64,000 bases of DNA from Rhodobacterales bacterium HKCCE3408 (GCA_015689705.1 WVSN01000006.1:62001-126000); one strand, 5' to 3'. Counted from the first letter of the stretch, positions 16,389 to 25,127 are shown. The notes: generated from the sequence alone by a model not told the origin. Made by a program: numbers and translations.

Positions 16389-16805
16389 TCAGGCGCCGAC
16401 CTGGGGCGCGCGCAGGATCTGGACGCCATTGATCTGCCAGCCGGCCTCGGTCTGGACCATGGCGTAGCCCAGCACGTGCGCATTGCCGTTCTGGTCGATC
16501 ACCTGCACCCGCTGGACGATGATCCCGCCGAGCGTCTGAAGGTCGATGAAGCTGATATCGCCCGGATTCCAGACCATCGGGTATCCCTGCTGCACCATCA
16601 TCCCGAAATTCTCGGGCGTGCGGAACAGCCGCTGGATGTTTGGGCTGGCATAGGTCCAGGCCTCGTTCAGGTCGCCCTGCCGGAAGGCGTCGAACTGGTT
16701 CGCGATCGTGCTTTCGATCGCCGGGTTGGGCGCAAGAACCTCCTGCGCCTCGCCGCTCAGCCCGTGGAACATCAGGGCCGCGGCCAGAATGACTGCACGC
16801 CACAT
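16389..16805 (-). CDS. DUF4864 domain secreted protein
   Basis: A 138-residue protein with a signal peptide at about 1-20 (VILAAALMFHGLSGEAQ) and a single NTF2-like domain: AIESTIANQFDAFRQGDLNEAW, the aromatic FRTPENFGMMVQQGYPMVW and the closing strands VQTEAGWQINGVQIL. This is the DUF4864 pattern, common in Rhodobacterales; function unknown, presumably periplasmic. It is downstream of the lysyl-tRNA synthetase gene on the same strand (66-base gap) and could be read from the same transcript. Confidence 0.8.
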   Translation of the reverse strand: MWRAVILAAALMFHGLSGEAQEVLAPNPAIESTIANQFDAFRQGDLNEAWTYASPNIQRLFRTPENFGMMVQQGYPMVWNPGDISFIDLQTLGGIIVQRVQVIDQNGNAHVLGYAMVQTEAGWQINGVQILRAPQVGA

Positions 16806-16871
16806 CGCCGTCTCCTTATCCGCCGTTCACGGAGAAGATACGTAGCGCGGCCGTTTTTGGTTTCACATCGC

Positions 16872-18461
16872 TCAGGCGGCGATCAGCCGACCCGCCAGAC
16901 CGTCCTCGATCAGGCGCACCGTCTCGTCGACGCCGTAGAGCGCGGCGAAGCCACCGAAGCGCGGCCCCTGGCTTGCGCCGAGAAGCACTTCGTAGAGCGC
17001 CTTGAACCAGTTGCGCAGCGGCTCGAACCCGTGCTCCTTGCCGACGGCGAAGACGATGGTCTGCAGCGCCTCGTCCTCGACCGGGCCGTCATAGGCGCGG
17101 AACCGATCGGCGAGGTCGCGCATCGCCGCGGCCTCTTTCGCGTCCGGCTCCCGGAAGACCTTCGTCGGCTTCACGAAGTCGTTGTAGTAGCGCACCGCGA
17201 ACCCGGCGGCCGCGTCCAGGTCGGGATGGCTCTCGGGACTCGCCTCGGGCGCGTAGCGGCGGATGAAGCCCCACAGCGCCTCCTTGTCCTCGGCATGGGC
17301 GACGCTGGCCAGATTGAGCAGCATCGCGAAGCTCACGACCATGGTCGAGGCCGGCACGTTGTGGCCGTGGATATGGTAGACCGGGTTCGCCAGCCGCTGC
17401 TCGGTATCCTGCGTCGCGTAGGCCCGGAGCTGCTGGTGATACTCGTCGACCGCCTTCGGAATGACGTCGAAGTAGAGCCGCTTCGCCGTCTTCGGCTTGC
17501 CGTACATGAAGTAGCTGAGCGACTCGGTCGAGGCATAGGCCAGCCACTCGTCGATCGAGATGCCGTTGCCCGTCGACTTCGAGATCTTCTGCCCGTTCTC
17601 GTCGAGGAACAGCTCGTAGGTGAAATGCTCCGGTGCCGGTGCGCCGAGGATTTCGCAGATCCGGTCGTAGATCGGCGTATTGGTCGAGTGGTCCTTGCCG
17701 TACATCTCGAAATCGACGCCGAGCGCGGCCCATCGCGCGCCGAAATCGGGCTTCCACTGCAGCTTCACCTGACCGCCCGTCACAGGCACGGTCCATTCGC
17801 GGCCGGTCTCGTCGTCGAAGGTCACGGTGCCCTCTTTCGCGTCGACGTTCTTGATCGGCACGTAAAGCACGCGCCCCGTCTCCGGATGCAGCGGCAGGAA
17901 GATCGAATAGGTCTGCTGCCGCTCCTCCCGCAGGCTCGCCAGCATCACCTCCATCAGCGCGTCGTAGCGTTCGGCGGCGCGCAGCAGCACCTCGTCGAAC
18001 CGGCCCGACTTGTAGAATTCGGTGGCCGAGTAGAACTCGTATTCGAAGCCGAACGTGTCGAGGAACCGGCGCAGCATCGCGTTGTTGTGGTCACCGAAGC
18101 TGTCATGCGTGCCGAACGGGTCCGGCACGCTGGTCAGCGGCTTCTGCAGATGTTCGCGCAGCATCTCCTGGTTCGGGACGTTGCCCGGCACCTTCCGCAT
18201 CCCGTCCATGTCGTCGGAGAAGCAGATCAGCCGCGTCGGAATGTCCGAGATCACCTGGAACGCGCGCCGGATCATCGTCGTGCGCAGCACCTCGCCGAAC
18301 GTCCCGATATGCGGCAGACCCGACGGTCCGTAGCCCGTTTCGAACAGCACGAAGCCCTTTTCGGGCGGCGCGCTCTCGTAGCGTTTCAGGACCCGGCGCG
18401 CCTCTTCGAAGGGCCAGGCCTTGCAGGCCATCGCGGCCTCGCGCACGCTGTCTTGGGTCAT
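16872..18461 (-). CDS. lysK: Lysyl-tRNA synthetase, class I
   Basis: A 529-residue class I LysRS, the archaeal-type enzyme that replaces class II LysRS in many alphaproteobacteria. Seen: the HIGH-type motif [16 protein letters not shown] (about 43-58) and the KMSKS-type motif KISKSTGNG, with the alpha-helix-cage C-terminus characteristic of the class. It charges tRNA-Lys with lysine. The gene is divergent from the TerB-like gene at 18606, with a 144-base shared upstream region. Intact and of normal length. Confidence 0.96.
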   Translation of the reverse strand: MTQDSVREAAMACKAWPFEEARRVLKRYESAPPEKGFVLFETGYGPSGLPHIGTFGEVLRTTMIRRAFQVISDIPTRLICFSDDMDGMRKVPGNVPNQEMLREHLQKPLTSVPDPFGTHDSFGDHNNAMLRRFLDTFGFEYEFYSATEFYKSGRFDEVLLRAAERYDALMEVMLASLREERQQTYSIFLPLHPETGRVLYVPIKNVDAKEGTVTFDDETGREWTVPVTGGQVKLQWKPDFGARWAALGVDFEMYGKDHSTNTPIYDRICEILGAPAPEHFTYELFLDENGQKISKSTGNGISIDEWLAYASTESLSYFMYGKPKTAKRLYFDVIPKAVDEYHQQLRAYATQDTEQRLANPVYHIHGHNVPASTMVVSFAMLLNLASVAHAEDKEALWGFIRRYAPEASPESHPDLDAAAGFAVRYYNDFVKPTKVFREPDAKEAAAMRDLADRFRAYDGPVEDEALQTIVFAVGKEHGFEPLRNWFKALYEVLLGASQGPRFGGFAALYGVDETVRLIEDGLAGRLIAA

Positions 18462-18605
18462 CGGACATATCCCGGGGTTTCGAAAACAGCCCGGCTCATA
18501 GGCCCGGGGCCGCGCAGGGTCAACCGAAGCCGCACTTGTGCGGGCCCCGTCCTCTGCCTAGGTTCGCCAGGCATGATACGACCCGGCAGCCCAGGAGAGC
18601 GCCTG

Positions 18606-19037
18606 ATGACCGACGACACATCCCTTTCCGCGCAGGATGCCCTCGTGGCGCTGATGGTGGCCGTGTCGGTCTCGGACGCCTCGATCCGCACGTCCGAGCT
18701 TCTGACGATCGAGCGCATCGTCGACCACCTGCCGGTCTTCGCAGGCTACGACACCGACCGGATGCGCAACGTCTCACAGACCGTGTTCGACCTGTTCGAG
18801 GAAGAGGACGGGCTGGACGCGCTGTTCGGGCTCATCCGCGACGCCCTGCCGGTCTCGCTTTATGAAACCGCCTATGCGCTGGCCTGCGACGTGGCCGCCG
18901 CGGACGGGTTGCTCGACCAGTCGGAGCTGCGATTCCTGATGGAAATGCGCTACCAGCTCGAGATCGACCGCCTTCACGCCGCCGCGATCGAACGCGGCGC
19001 GCGGGCCCGGCACATGACCGTGCCGTCCGACCGCTAA
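18606..19037 (+). CDS. TerB-family (tellurite resistance-like) cytoplasmic protein
   Basis: A 143-residue, strongly acidic, all-helical protein. Seen: DALVALMVAVSVSDASIRTSEL and ALACDVAAADGLLDQSELRFL, two repeats of the (V/A)xxDGxxxxxE pattern of TerB-like domains that can bind divalent metal. Function in chromosomal single-copy form is unclear; it is not sufficient evidence of tellurite resistance. Start ATG 18606 has AGGAGAGCG upstream. Its TAA overlaps the stop of the convergent dacB gene by three bases inside a shared CTAA. Confidence 0.75.
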   Translation: MTDDTSLSAQDALVALMVAVSVSDASIRTSELLTIERIVDHLPVFAGYDTDRMRNVSQTVFDLFEEEDGLDALFGLIRDALPVSLYETAYALACDVAAADGLLDQSELRFLMEMRYQLEIDRLHAAAIERGARARHMTVPSDR

Positions 19038-20515
19038 CCGTAGACCAGCGCCCAGCGCTCGATCAGCTGCTGCTGCAGGCGCCGCGCGCGGCCCGAATAG
19101 CTGCGGCCGCCGGGCGGGCGTTCCATTTCGGCCTCGGTCAGGGCCTGCCGCCGCGGCAGGTCGGCGCAGAAGATCCCGAAGGCCAGGTCCCGGCCGCCCG
19201 GCGTCTCGGCATATCCCGCCAGACAGGAAACGAAATTCAGCGTGCCGGTCTTGGCCACGACCGAGATCGGATGATCGGGCACGAGGTTGCCCTCGTCGTC
19301 GCGCATGGGGATCGTCTTCATCAGCCGCCGCACCAGCCCGTCCGCGCCGAGCGAGACCAGCGCGCGCACCATGTCGCCGGGCGGGATGCGGCTCGCCTCG
19401 CCGAGGCCGGAATGATCGACGAAATGCGGGTTCCGCGCGCCCAGCCGCGCCTTCATCCATTCCGTCATCGCCGCAGCCGAATGGGCGAGGCTCTCCGGCT
19501 CCGTCCCGCCGGCGCGCGTGGCCAGAAGGCCGACCGCCTCCGCGGTGATGTTGGTGGACCATTCCATCATGCCGCCGAGTATGTCCTCCAGCGGCTCGCT
19601 GACATGCTCGGCCATCACGCGGGCGTCCTCGGGCGGCGCACCGCCCTGCTCCGGACCCTCCAGCACCAGACCGCGCGACCGGCACAAAACCTGCAGCACC
19701 TCGGCCGTGTAGAGCGCCGGGTTGCGCACCGGCAGCCAGCGCGCACCGCTTTCTCCCAGGGCGCCCCGGGCCACGGTCCAGTCCTCGCGCCCCTCGGCCT
19801 CGGAATAGGTGTAGACCGGACCCTGCCGGTCCTCGACGCGCATCCGCTGCCGCGTCACCGCCGGCCGGATGCTCTCGGACCGGGCGTCCATGCTGACGTC
19901 GTAGCCATTGCCCGTCCGCGTCCATTCGAAATGCACACGATTGAAGTTCAGGTTCAGGTCCCCGACCGCCGGGTTGTAGCCGACATGCGGGGGCTGCTCG
20001 GGGTCGATCTCGTGGATGCCCGGCAGCGGCCCGGCGGCGATGCGCAGTTGCCCGGTCACTTCGCGCAGCCCGATCTCGGCAAGCTGGCGGGCCATGTCGT
20101 TCAGGTCGTCGGTGACCAGCACCGGGTCTCCGCCGCCGACCAGCCACAGGTCGCCGTCCAGCCGGCCATTCGTCACCGGCCCCGCGGCCAGCAGGCGGGT
20201 GCGGAACCGGTAGCCTGGCCCCAGCCGGTCGAGCGCATAGGCGCAGGTCACGCTTTTGGCCACGCTGGCCGGCGGCATCCCGTAAAGCGGCGCGCGCACC
20301 TCCAGCAGCTCGCCCGTGCGGGCGTCGGCGACGGCGAAACCGACCCGGCCGCCCAGCCCGGCCTCTTCCAGAAGCTGCTCGACCGTGGGGGCCGCCTGCC
20401 GCCAGAGACCGTCCGGCCGCTGGCTCGGCAGCAGCGATGTACCCGGAGCGCCGGCCGTCGCGGCCCGGGCCAGTCCCGCGACCGTCGCGGCTAGAAAGAA
20501 CCGTCTTGAAACCAT
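19034..20515 (-). CDS. dacB: D-alanyl-D-alanine carboxypeptidase/endopeptidase (PBP4 family)
   Basis: A 493-residue class C penicillin-binding protein. N-terminal MVSRRFFLAATVAGLARA looks like an export signal. Active-site motifs: SVAK (Ser84, Lys87), SxN as STN in MMEWSTNITAEAV and KTG in VVAKTGTLNFVSC. Domain inserts between the first two motifs are as in PBP4. It trims or cross-link-cleaves peptidoglycan in the periplasm. I prefer ATG 20515 because AGGACGG lies seven bases upstream and the export signal then sits at the N-terminus; ATGs at 20542 and 20569 are alternatives. Downstream of nadD by 66 bases. Confidence 0.92.
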   Translation of the reverse strand: MVSRRFFLAATVAGLARAATAGAPGTSLLPSQRPDGLWRQAAPTVEQLLEEAGLGGRVGFAVADARTGELLEVRAPLYGMPPASVAKSVTCAYALDRLGPGYRFRTRLLAAGPVTNGRLDGDLWLVGGGDPVLVTDDLNDMARQLAEIGLREVTGQLRIAAGPLPGIHEIDPEQPPHVGYNPAVGDLNLNFNRVHFEWTRTGNGYDVSMDARSESIRPAVTRQRMRVEDRQGPVYTYSEAEGREDWTVARGALGESGARWLPVRNPALYTAEVLQVLCRSRGLVLEGPEQGGAPPEDARVMAEHVSEPLEDILGGMMEWSTNITAEAVGLLATRAGGTEPESLAHSAAAMTEWMKARLGARNPHFVDHSGLGEASRIPPGDMVRALVSLGADGLVRRLMKTIPMRDDEGNLVPDHPISVVAKTGTLNFVSCLAGYAETPGGRDLAFGIFCADLPRRQALTEAEMERPPGGRSYSGRARRLQQQLIERWALVYG

Positions 20516-20581
20516 TCTGGCCGTCCTGAAATGCGCCGGCATGAAAACCGAACCGGCCCCCGGTTTCAAGTATCGGACCCC

Positions 20582-21217
20582 TCAGGCCACCCACTCACCG
20601 CGGGCCCGGATCTCCGATGACGAGACGTCGATCATCGGCACGTTCAGAAAGCACCAGGCCGGCGGATCGGCATGGGCGAGCCGCGTCGCGTCCGAAGCCG
20701 GCAGCCGGAAGGCGCCGAAGATCTGCGCAGCTTTCGACGTACGTGCCGAAATCCGCTGGCCGGGCCGCGCCAGCACGCCGACGGGCACTGTGCGCATGAT
20801 CCAGTCCCATCGCTGCCAGTGATCGAACCCGGCGAGGTTGTCCGCCCCCATCAGCCAGACAAAGCGCACGCCGGGATAATGCGCCAGCAGCCACTCGATC
20901 GTCTCGGCGGTGTAGCGCGTGCCGATCCGGGCCTCGATATCGGTGACCTCTATCCTCGGATGGGTCACCAGCGCCCCGGCCGCCGCCATCCGCCGCTCCA
21001 GCGTCGCGGGCCCGTGCCGCTTCAGCGGGTTGCCGGGCGAGACCAGCCACCACACGCGGTCCAGCCGGAAGCGCTTAAGCGCCTCGCGGCTGACATGGAC
21101 ATGACCCTCGTGCGGGGGGTCAAAGGACCCGCCGAACAGGCCCACCGTCATTCCCGGCCGCGCGATCGGATAGCCTTGCACCTGTCGTCCCCGGATCGTC
21201 GTTTCCTGCCAGAGCAT
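20582..21217 (-). CDS. nadD: Nicotinate-nucleotide adenylyltransferase
   Basis: Joins nicotinate mononucleotide and ATP to make deamido-NAD. Seen: nucleotidyltransferase motif [15 protein letters not shown] (26-40), [27 protein letters not shown] and the C-terminal [11 protein letters not shown] (ISSTxxR-type) motif. 211 residues from ATG 21217; the Met at 21151 (MTVGLFGGS) would give 189 but has no spaced ribosome site, and related proteins carry a short N-terminal extension, so I keep the longer form with some doubt. In many alphaproteobacteria nadD follows proA and rsfS; here it is followed by dacB. Confidence 0.93.
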   Translation of the reverse strand: MLWQETTIRGRQVQGYPIARPGMTVGLFGGSFDPPHEGHVHVSREALKRFRLDRVWWLVSPGNPLKRHGPATLERRMAAAGALVTHPRIEVTDIEARIGTRYTAETIEWLLAHYPGVRFVWLMGADNLAGFDHWQRWDWIMRTVPVGVLARPGQRISARTSKAAQIFGAFRLPASDATRLAHADPPAWCFLNVPMIDVSSSEIRARGEWVA

Positions 21218-21248
21218 TAGCAGGCCCGGACGCTGGGCGCCACGGTTC

Positions 21249-21288
21249 GGGACCGGGCCGCCGCCACGCGGTGCGGCGGCCCGGTCCC
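21249..21288 (-). terminator. Long 16-bp hairpin between the 68-residue gene and nadD
   Basis: A perfect 16-bp inverted repeat (GGGACCGGGCCGCCGC paired with its complement, arms 21249-21264 and 21273-21288, 8-base loop). It begins five bases after the stop of the small gene at 21294 and ends 32 bases before the nadD start. There is no T-run on the minus strand, so it may end the small-gene transcript with help from Rho or protect its 3' end. Confidence 0.6.
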
Positions 21289-21293
21289 CCTCG

Positions 21294-21500
21294 CTACAAG
21301 ATCGGCCCTATCCGGGGAGGGTCGGCCGTCTTCGGCTCCCGCACGCGGGGCAACAGCCCGACATCGGTGCGCAGGTAATCCGGCACGTCGGGATGCTTCG
21401 GCTTCGAGGCGGCGCCATAGCCGTCGAGGCCCTGCAGGAACCAGCGCCGCAGCCGCTCCACGCGGACCGCGACGATCGTCGTCAGAACGTCGGTCTTCAT
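21294..21500 (-). CDS. Small DUF1127-like basic protein
   Basis: A 68-residue basic protein with ATG 21500 preceded at seven bases by GGAGAG. The central [16 protein letters not shown] resembles the (L)RxDIGL ending of DUF1127 proteins, short arginine-rich proteins that in other alphaproteobacteria affect RNA turnover and phosphate or carbon metabolism; this match is loose. It is followed by a strong hairpin (21249-21288) and preceded by a leader-peptide-plus-terminator arrangement (21563-21666) that may control it. Confidence 0.6.
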   Translation of the reverse strand: MKTDVLTTIVAVRVERLRRWFLQGLDGYGAASKPKHPDVPDYLRTDVGLLPRVREPKTADPPRIGPIL

Positions 21501-21562
21501 CTTCAGCTCTCCAGTTACGGAAAGCCGCCACGCAAGGGGAATTTCGGATGCCCAGGGGAATC

Positions 21563-21587
21563 AAAAAGGCCGCTCACGGGGCGGCCT
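21563..21587 (-). terminator. Rho-independent terminator or attenuator
   Basis: On the minus strand AGGCCGC (21581-21587), loop of seven bases, GCGGCCT (21567-21573) followed directly by a run of T (21563-21567): a textbook intrinsic terminator. It lies 29 bases after the stop of a 16-codon leader ORF and 63 bases before the start of the DUF1127-like gene on the same strand, which is the layout of an attenuator. It could equally end a short stand-alone RNA. Confidence 0.72.
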
Positions 21588-21615
21588 CCAGGGTTACGAT
21601 CCTGACCTGCCGCGC

Positions 21616-21666
21616 CTACGCGTTGTCGCCTGCCTGGCGAAACATGATGCAAAGGGTCGGCGTCAT
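21616..21666 (-). CDS. Putative 16-residue leader peptide
   Basis: A 16-codon [19 protein letters not shown], with GGAGGT five bases before its ATG, the best ribosome site in this intergenic region. It ends 29 bases before an intrinsic terminator. No codon is repeated in the way amino-acid leader peptides usually show, so if it regulates, the signal would be something other than simple starvation. It lies in the 356-base stretch between the DUF1127-like gene and ettA. Apart from the terminator and this ORF I see no gene there. Confidence 0.45.
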   Translation of the reverse strand: MTPTLCIMFRQAGDNA

Positions 21667-21856
21667 TCAGGACCTCCAGTCCGGCGCAAGTGCCGGTGCC
21701 GGTGCCGTGGCTCATAGCCAGCGGTGGGGCATCCGGCAAGACAAATGTTCCGCCGCGTCAGCCGGTCGGCGGAAAACCGGCACCGGGGCCCCGATTGCCC
21801 TTCGCCGCCTGCTCCGCTATCTCCGGCGAAAGTTCTCGCCCCCGGAAGGACCACTC

Positions 21857-23512
21857 ATGGCCAGCTACCAGTATGTCTACCACATGGATGGAGTCTCGAA
21901 GACCTATCCCGGTGGCAAGAAATGCTTCGAGAACATCCGCTTGAGCTTCCTGCCGGGCGTCAAGATCGGTGTCGTCGGCGTCAACGGCGCGGGTAAGTCC
22001 ACGCTCATGCGGATCATGGCCGGTCTCGACAAGGATTTCACCGGCGAAGCCTGGGCGGCCGAGGGTGCCAGGGTCGGCTACCTCCCGCAGGAGCCGCAGC
22101 TCGACGAGAGCCTGAATGTCCGCGAGAACGTCATGCTCGGCGTGGCCGAAAAGAAGGCCAAACTCGACCGGTTCAACGAACTGGCCATGAACTACTCTGA
22201 CGAGACCGCCGACGAGATGGCGCAGCTTCAGGACGAGATCGACACCCAGAACCTCTGGGATCTCGACAGCCAGATCGACGTCGCGATGGAAGCGCTGCGC
22301 TGCCCGCCGGACGAGGCCGACGTCAAGACGCTGTCGGGCGGTGAACGCCGCCGCGTCGCGCTCTGCAAGCTGCTGCTCGAAGCGCCCGACATGCTGCTCC
22401 TCGACGAGCCGACGAACCATCTCGACGCCGAGACCATCGCCTGGCTCCAGCAGCACCTGATCGACTACAAGGGCACGATCCTGATCGTCACCCACGACCG
22501 GTATTTCCTCGACGACATCACCGGCTGGATCCTCGAGTTGGACCGCGGCCGTGGCATCCCCTACGAGGGCAACTACTCGTCCTGGCTGGAACAGAAAGCC
22601 AAGCGGCTGGAGCAGGAGGCGCGCGAGGACAAAGCCAAGCAGCGCACCCTCAGCCGCGAACTTGAATGGATCCGCGCCGGCGCCAAGGCGCGCCAGACCA
22701 AGCAGAAGGCCCGGATCGACCGCTACAACGAGCTCGCCGCGCAGTCCGAACGCGACCGCGTCGGCCGCGCCCAGATCGTCATTCCCTCCGGTCCCCGTCT
22801 CGGCGGCAAGGTGATCGAAATCGAGAGCCTGAAAAAGGGCTACGGCGACCGCCTCCTGATCGAGGATCTCTCTTTCGCCCTGCCCCCCGGCGGCATCGTC
22901 GGCGTGATCGGCCCGAACGGCGCCGGCAAGTCGACGCTCTTCCGCATGCTGACCGGGCAGGAACAGCCAGATGCCGGCACGCTGGAGTACGGCGAAACGG
23001 TCGAACTGGCCTATGTCGACCAGTCGCGTGACGCGCTCGACGACAACAAGACCGTGTGGGAGGAGATCTCCGGCGGGGCCGAACTCATCAAGCTCGGCGA
23101 TGCCGAGGTGAATTCCCGCGCCTATTGCGGCAGCTTCAACTTCAAGGGCGGCGACCAGCAGAAGAAGGTCGGGCTGCTCTCGGGCGGCGAGCGCAACCGC
23201 GTCCACATGGCGAAGCTGCTGAAATCCGGCGGCAACGTCCTGCTCCTCGACGAACCGACCAACGACCTGGACGTGGAGACGCTCCGCGCCCTCGAGGACG
23301 CGCTCACCGATTTCGCCGGCTGCGCCGTGGTCATCTCCCACGACCGCTTCTTCCTCGACCGCATCTGTACGCATATCCTCGCCTTCGAGGGCGAGGCGCA
23401 TGTGGAATGGTTCGAAGGTGCGTTCAGCGATTACGAGGAAGACAAGAAGCGGCGGTTGGGACCGGATGCGCTTGAGCCGAAGCGGGTGAAGTACAAGAAG
23501 TTTGTGCGGTAG
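21857..23512 (+). CDS. ettA: Energy-dependent translational throttle protein, ABC-F ATPase
   Basis: A 551-residue soluble ABC-F protein with two ATPase domains and no membrane part. First domain: Walker [11 protein letters not shown], signature [19 protein letters not shown]. Second: [35 protein letters not shown]. Between them is the arm/linker ([28 protein letters not shown]). EttA binds the ribosomal E site and gates elongation according to the ATP/ADP ratio. ATG 21857 follows GGAAGGACC; the longer frame upstream lacks homology. Length is normal. Confidence 0.96.
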   Translation: MASYQYVYHMDGVSKTYPGGKKCFENIRLSFLPGVKIGVVGVNGAGKSTLMRIMAGLDKDFTGEAWAAEGARVGYLPQEPQLDESLNVRENVMLGVAEKKAKLDRFNELAMNYSDETADEMAQLQDEIDTQNLWDLDSQIDVAMEALRCPPDEADVKTLSGGERRRVALCKLLLEAPDMLLLDEPTNHLDAETIAWLQQHLIDYKGTILIVTHDRYFLDDITGWILELDRGRGIPYEGNYSSWLEQKAKRLEQEAREDKAKQRTLSRELEWIRAGAKARQTKQKARIDRYNELAAQSERDRVGRAQIVIPSGPRLGGKVIEIESLKKGYGDRLLIEDLSFALPPGGIVGVIGPNGAGKSTLFRMLTGQEQPDAGTLEYGETVELAYVDQSRDALDDNKTVWEEISGGAELIKLGDAEVNSRAYCGSFNFKGGDQQKKVGLLSGGERNRVHMAKLLKSGGNVLLLDEPTNDLDVETLRALEDALTDFAGCAVVISHDRFFLDRICTHILAFEGEAHVEWFEGAFSDYEEDKKRRLGPDALEPKRVKYKKFVR

Positions 23513-23533
23513 GGGCCAATCGGCGGCCGGCTC

Positions 23534-24145
23534 TCAAACGGCGGGATGGCTCCCGCCCTGCGCTTCACCGAAATCGCCCGTCGGAAGATCGCCGGCCCAG
23601 TCCGCCGGAAGCCTCCCCGCCCGGATGACCCGGTGGATCGACGACGCCTCCCAGTCCGTCGGCCGGTCTACAAGACCGTGCTTCACGGGGTTCATCAGGC
23701 AATAATTCATATGCGCGGCGACGTCGCGCGCATCGCGGCAATGGTGCTCCCAGAAACGGCGTTGCCAAACAGCACACTCGCGCCTGTCTCCTCGTAGACC
23801 GGGCTTCAGCCGGGCAAAGCGCCCGCTGCGAATCTCGGGCATCTCCGTTGGGAAATCCGGGCTGAAGCCCGGTCTGCAACGCCAGCCACGCGTGAACCGC
23901 GCTTTGATGCGCCCCCACCTTTGCGCGTAATTCAGGTCGTCCTCCGGCATACGCCACACAGCATGCATGTGGTCCGGCAGGACCGCCCATGCCAGCACAT
24001 CCACAGGCCGGCCGCGAAGCGTCATGCGCGCCGCGTCCCGCAAGAGATCGATATGATCGACCAGCACGGTCGATCCCCGCTCCGCCAGGCAGACCGTAAG
24101 GAAGACCGGCGTATCCGGGCGGGTCAGACGTCGATACCGCGGCAT
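23534..24145 (-). CDS. REP-associated tyrosine transposase (RAYT, Y1_Tnp family)
   Basis: A 203-residue HUH-type single-strand transposase. Seen: catalytic HxH in VLPDHMHAVW (His59, His61) and the nucleophile-region HMNYCLMNPVKHGLV. RAYTs recognise REP palindromes and are single-copy, domesticated relatives of IS200/IS605 enzymes. Between TRGW and CAVWQRRFWEHH lies an unusually long stretch (RPGFSPDFPTEMPEIRSGRF and on), encoded by DNA that contains two REP-like palindromes in inverted order (separate entry). The frame stays open through it. Start ATG 24145 is a choice by homology; a TTG at 24166 is possible. Convergent with ettA. Confidence 0.85.
   Translation of the reverse strand: MPRYRRLTRPDTPVFLTVCLAERGSTVLVDHIDLLRDAARMTLRGRPVDVLAWAVLPDHMHAVWRMPEDDLNYAQRWGRIKARFTRGWRCRPGFSPDFPTEMPEIRSGRFARLKPGLRGDRRECAVWQRRFWEHHCRDARDVAAHMNYCLMNPVKHGLVDRPTDWEASSIHRVIRAGRLPADWAGDLPTGDFGEAQGGSHPAV
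23796..23875. repeat. REP-like inverted pair inside the RAYT gene
   Basis: AGACCGGGCTTCAGCC at 23796-23811 recurs as its exact reverse complement at 23860-23875, 48 bases apart. Each arm is itself near-palindromic around GGGCTTCAGCCC, the right arm extending to CCGGGCT-GA-AGCCCGG. Two REP units in opposite orientation form a BIME-like element. It is in frame with the RAYT coding sequence and encodes PGFSPDFP and RLKPGLRG. Confidence 0.75.
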
Positions 24146-24356
24146 CCCTAACCACTTGCCCGGCAATGGTTAACCAAGGGTGAACCAATACCGCGCGCGC
24201 GTCGAACCTCTTGCCAGATGCAACAAGCATCGTTATACGCCGCTTCGCTATCTCTCTCTATCGACCCACTGTCTCCCTCACCGGCTTCAGTTTCGATCTT
24301 GACTGACTGCCGGGCCGCTGCATTCCGCGAGCGGCGCAAAACCAGGAGACATCACG

Positions 24357-24563
24357 ATGGCCAAAGGCACCGTGAAATGGTTCAACGCCACCAAAGGCTT
24401 CGGCTTCATCCAGCCGGATGAGGGCGGCAAGGACGTGTTCGTTCACATCTCGGCCGTGGAACGCGCCGGGCTGACCGGCCTGAACGACGACCAGAAGGTC
24501 ACCTTCGACCTCGAGTCGGGCCGCGACGGCCGCCAGAGCGCGACCAACCTCGCTCTCGCCTGA
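24357..24563 (+). CDS. cspA: Cold-shock domain protein
   Basis: A 68-residue CspA-family single OB-fold protein: [18 protein letters not shown] with RNP1 (KGFGFI) and RNP2 (VFVHI), ending in [10 protein letters not shown]. Binds single-stranded RNA/DNA and melts secondary structure. ATG 24357 follows AGGAGACATCACG. About 190 bases of leader precede it (24146-24356, no gene seen), long enough for a structured 5' UTR. Followed by a strong hairpin and then by the tandem micro-ORFs on the same strand. The label cspA denotes family, not an E. coli orthologue. Confidence 0.95.
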   Translation: MAKGTVKWFNATKGFGFIQPDEGGKDVFVHISAVERAGLTGLNDDQKVTFDLESGRDGRQSATNLALA

Positions 24564-24573
24564 GACACGGCGT

Positions 24574-24598
24574 GCGGGACCGGCAGCGCCGGTCCCGC
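24574..24598 (+). terminator. Hairpin downstream of cspA
   Basis: Perfect 11-bp stem GCGGGACCGGC / GCCGGTCCCGC with an AGC loop, starting 11 bases after the cspA stop. No T-run follows (TCACCTCG), so termination would be imperfect or need Rho; it may simply stabilise the cspA mRNA 3' end and allow read-through into the micro-ORF cluster. Confidence 0.6.
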
Positions 24599-24658
24599 TC
24601 ACCTCGCGTTAACGATTGGGGCGCATGATCGGGGCAACACCCCGCCAGGATCGCCGCC

Positions 24659-24769
24659 ATGACTCGCCGCACTGAAAGGCCTATCGCCTCAGACCACCGC
24701 ATCGTCCGGCCCCTGCCGCGCCCCGGCCCTTCCGGCCCCCGCGCCTCCGGTTCGCCGAGATCGCGATGA
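24659..24769 (+). pseudogene. Possible decayed or frameshifted member of the micro-ORF family
   Basis: ATG 24659 with CCAGGATCG upstream opens a 36-codon arginine/proline-rich ORF (MTRRTERPIASDHR at its start) that lacks the DWA ending of its neighbours. In the +2 frame of the same DNA, a proline/arginine-rich stretch ends in RLRFAEIAM, which resembles the RFTDWAA ending of the three ORFs that follow. This fits a copy that lost its frame, but short GC-rich DNA produces such matches easily. Treated as uncertain. Confidence 0.3.
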
Positions 24770-24837
24770 TCCACCCCGCCCTTTGAACCCGATCGCTCCT
24801 GCCGCCGACCCATCAGGGTCAGACAGGAGAAATGACC

Positions 24838-24939
24838 ATGTCCCGCCCACCGAAAGCCCCCGCGATCCCCGAAGCGCCGATCCCCGGCTACCAGAACAAG
24901 CCGAAGACCTTCCGCTTCACCGACTGGGCCAGCATCTGA
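24838..24939 (+). CDS. Micro-protein 1 of the DWA-ending tandem family
   Basis: A 33-residue ORF that begins MSRPPKAPAIPEAPIPGYQ and ends KTFRFTDWASI. GGAG lies eight bases before ATG 24838 (the ATG at 24832 is too close to it). A 5-bp hairpin (GACCC-ATCA-GGGTC, 24807-24820) precedes the ribosome site. The body is proline-rich and basic; only the C-terminal seven or eight residues are shared with the two following ORFs. No known family recognised. Three successive ORFs with good ribosome sites and the same ending argue that it is translated. Confidence 0.6.
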   Translation: MSRPPKAPAIPEAPIPGYQNKPKTFRFTDWASI

Positions 24940-25031
24940 ATCCCACCATGTTATCCGATGACACCGGGCGGTTATTGCCCGGCAGCGCAGAGCGCACCGA
25001 TCCTCTTCCCGTGACCCGAGAGGAGGCCGCC

Positions 25032-25127
25032 ATGCGCCCCGACGACAAGACCGACACAAAGCCCGCCCCCAAGCCCGACCGGCCGCAGCCACAGCCCGTG
25101 CGCTACAGCGACTGGGCCGCGATCTGA
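25032..25127 (+). CDS. Micro-protein 2 of the DWA-ending tandem family
   Basis: A 31-residue ORF, MRPDDKTDTKPAPKPDRP then a proline/glutamine run, ending VRYSDWAAI. AGGAGG sits five bases before ATG 25032. A 6-bp hairpin (CCGGGC / GCCCGG, 24964-24982) precedes it. Charged and proline-rich with no signal or membrane segment. A longer frame running in from 24783 is open but its first part overlaps micro-protein 1 in another frame and has no ribosome site, so I take the short form. Confidence 0.6.
   Translation: MRPDDKTDTKPAPKPDRPQPQPVRYSDWAAI

Noticed and set aside
16476-18605. Long plus-strand frame running opposite DUF4864 and lysK into the TerB-like gene
   Set aside because: Only the last part (from ATG 18606, with its own ribosome site) looks like a protein; the rest mirrors lysK.
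21548-21856. N-terminal extension of EttA by about 100 residues
   Set aside because: The extension has no family match, overlaps a terminator and leader ORF on the other strand, and the ATG at 21857 gives the normal EttA start and length.
24783-25127. A single 114-residue protein instead of micro-ORF 2
   Set aside because: Its first two thirds overlap micro-ORF 1 in another frame, it has no ribosome site, and the shared DWA endings of three separate ORFs favour the short reading frames.
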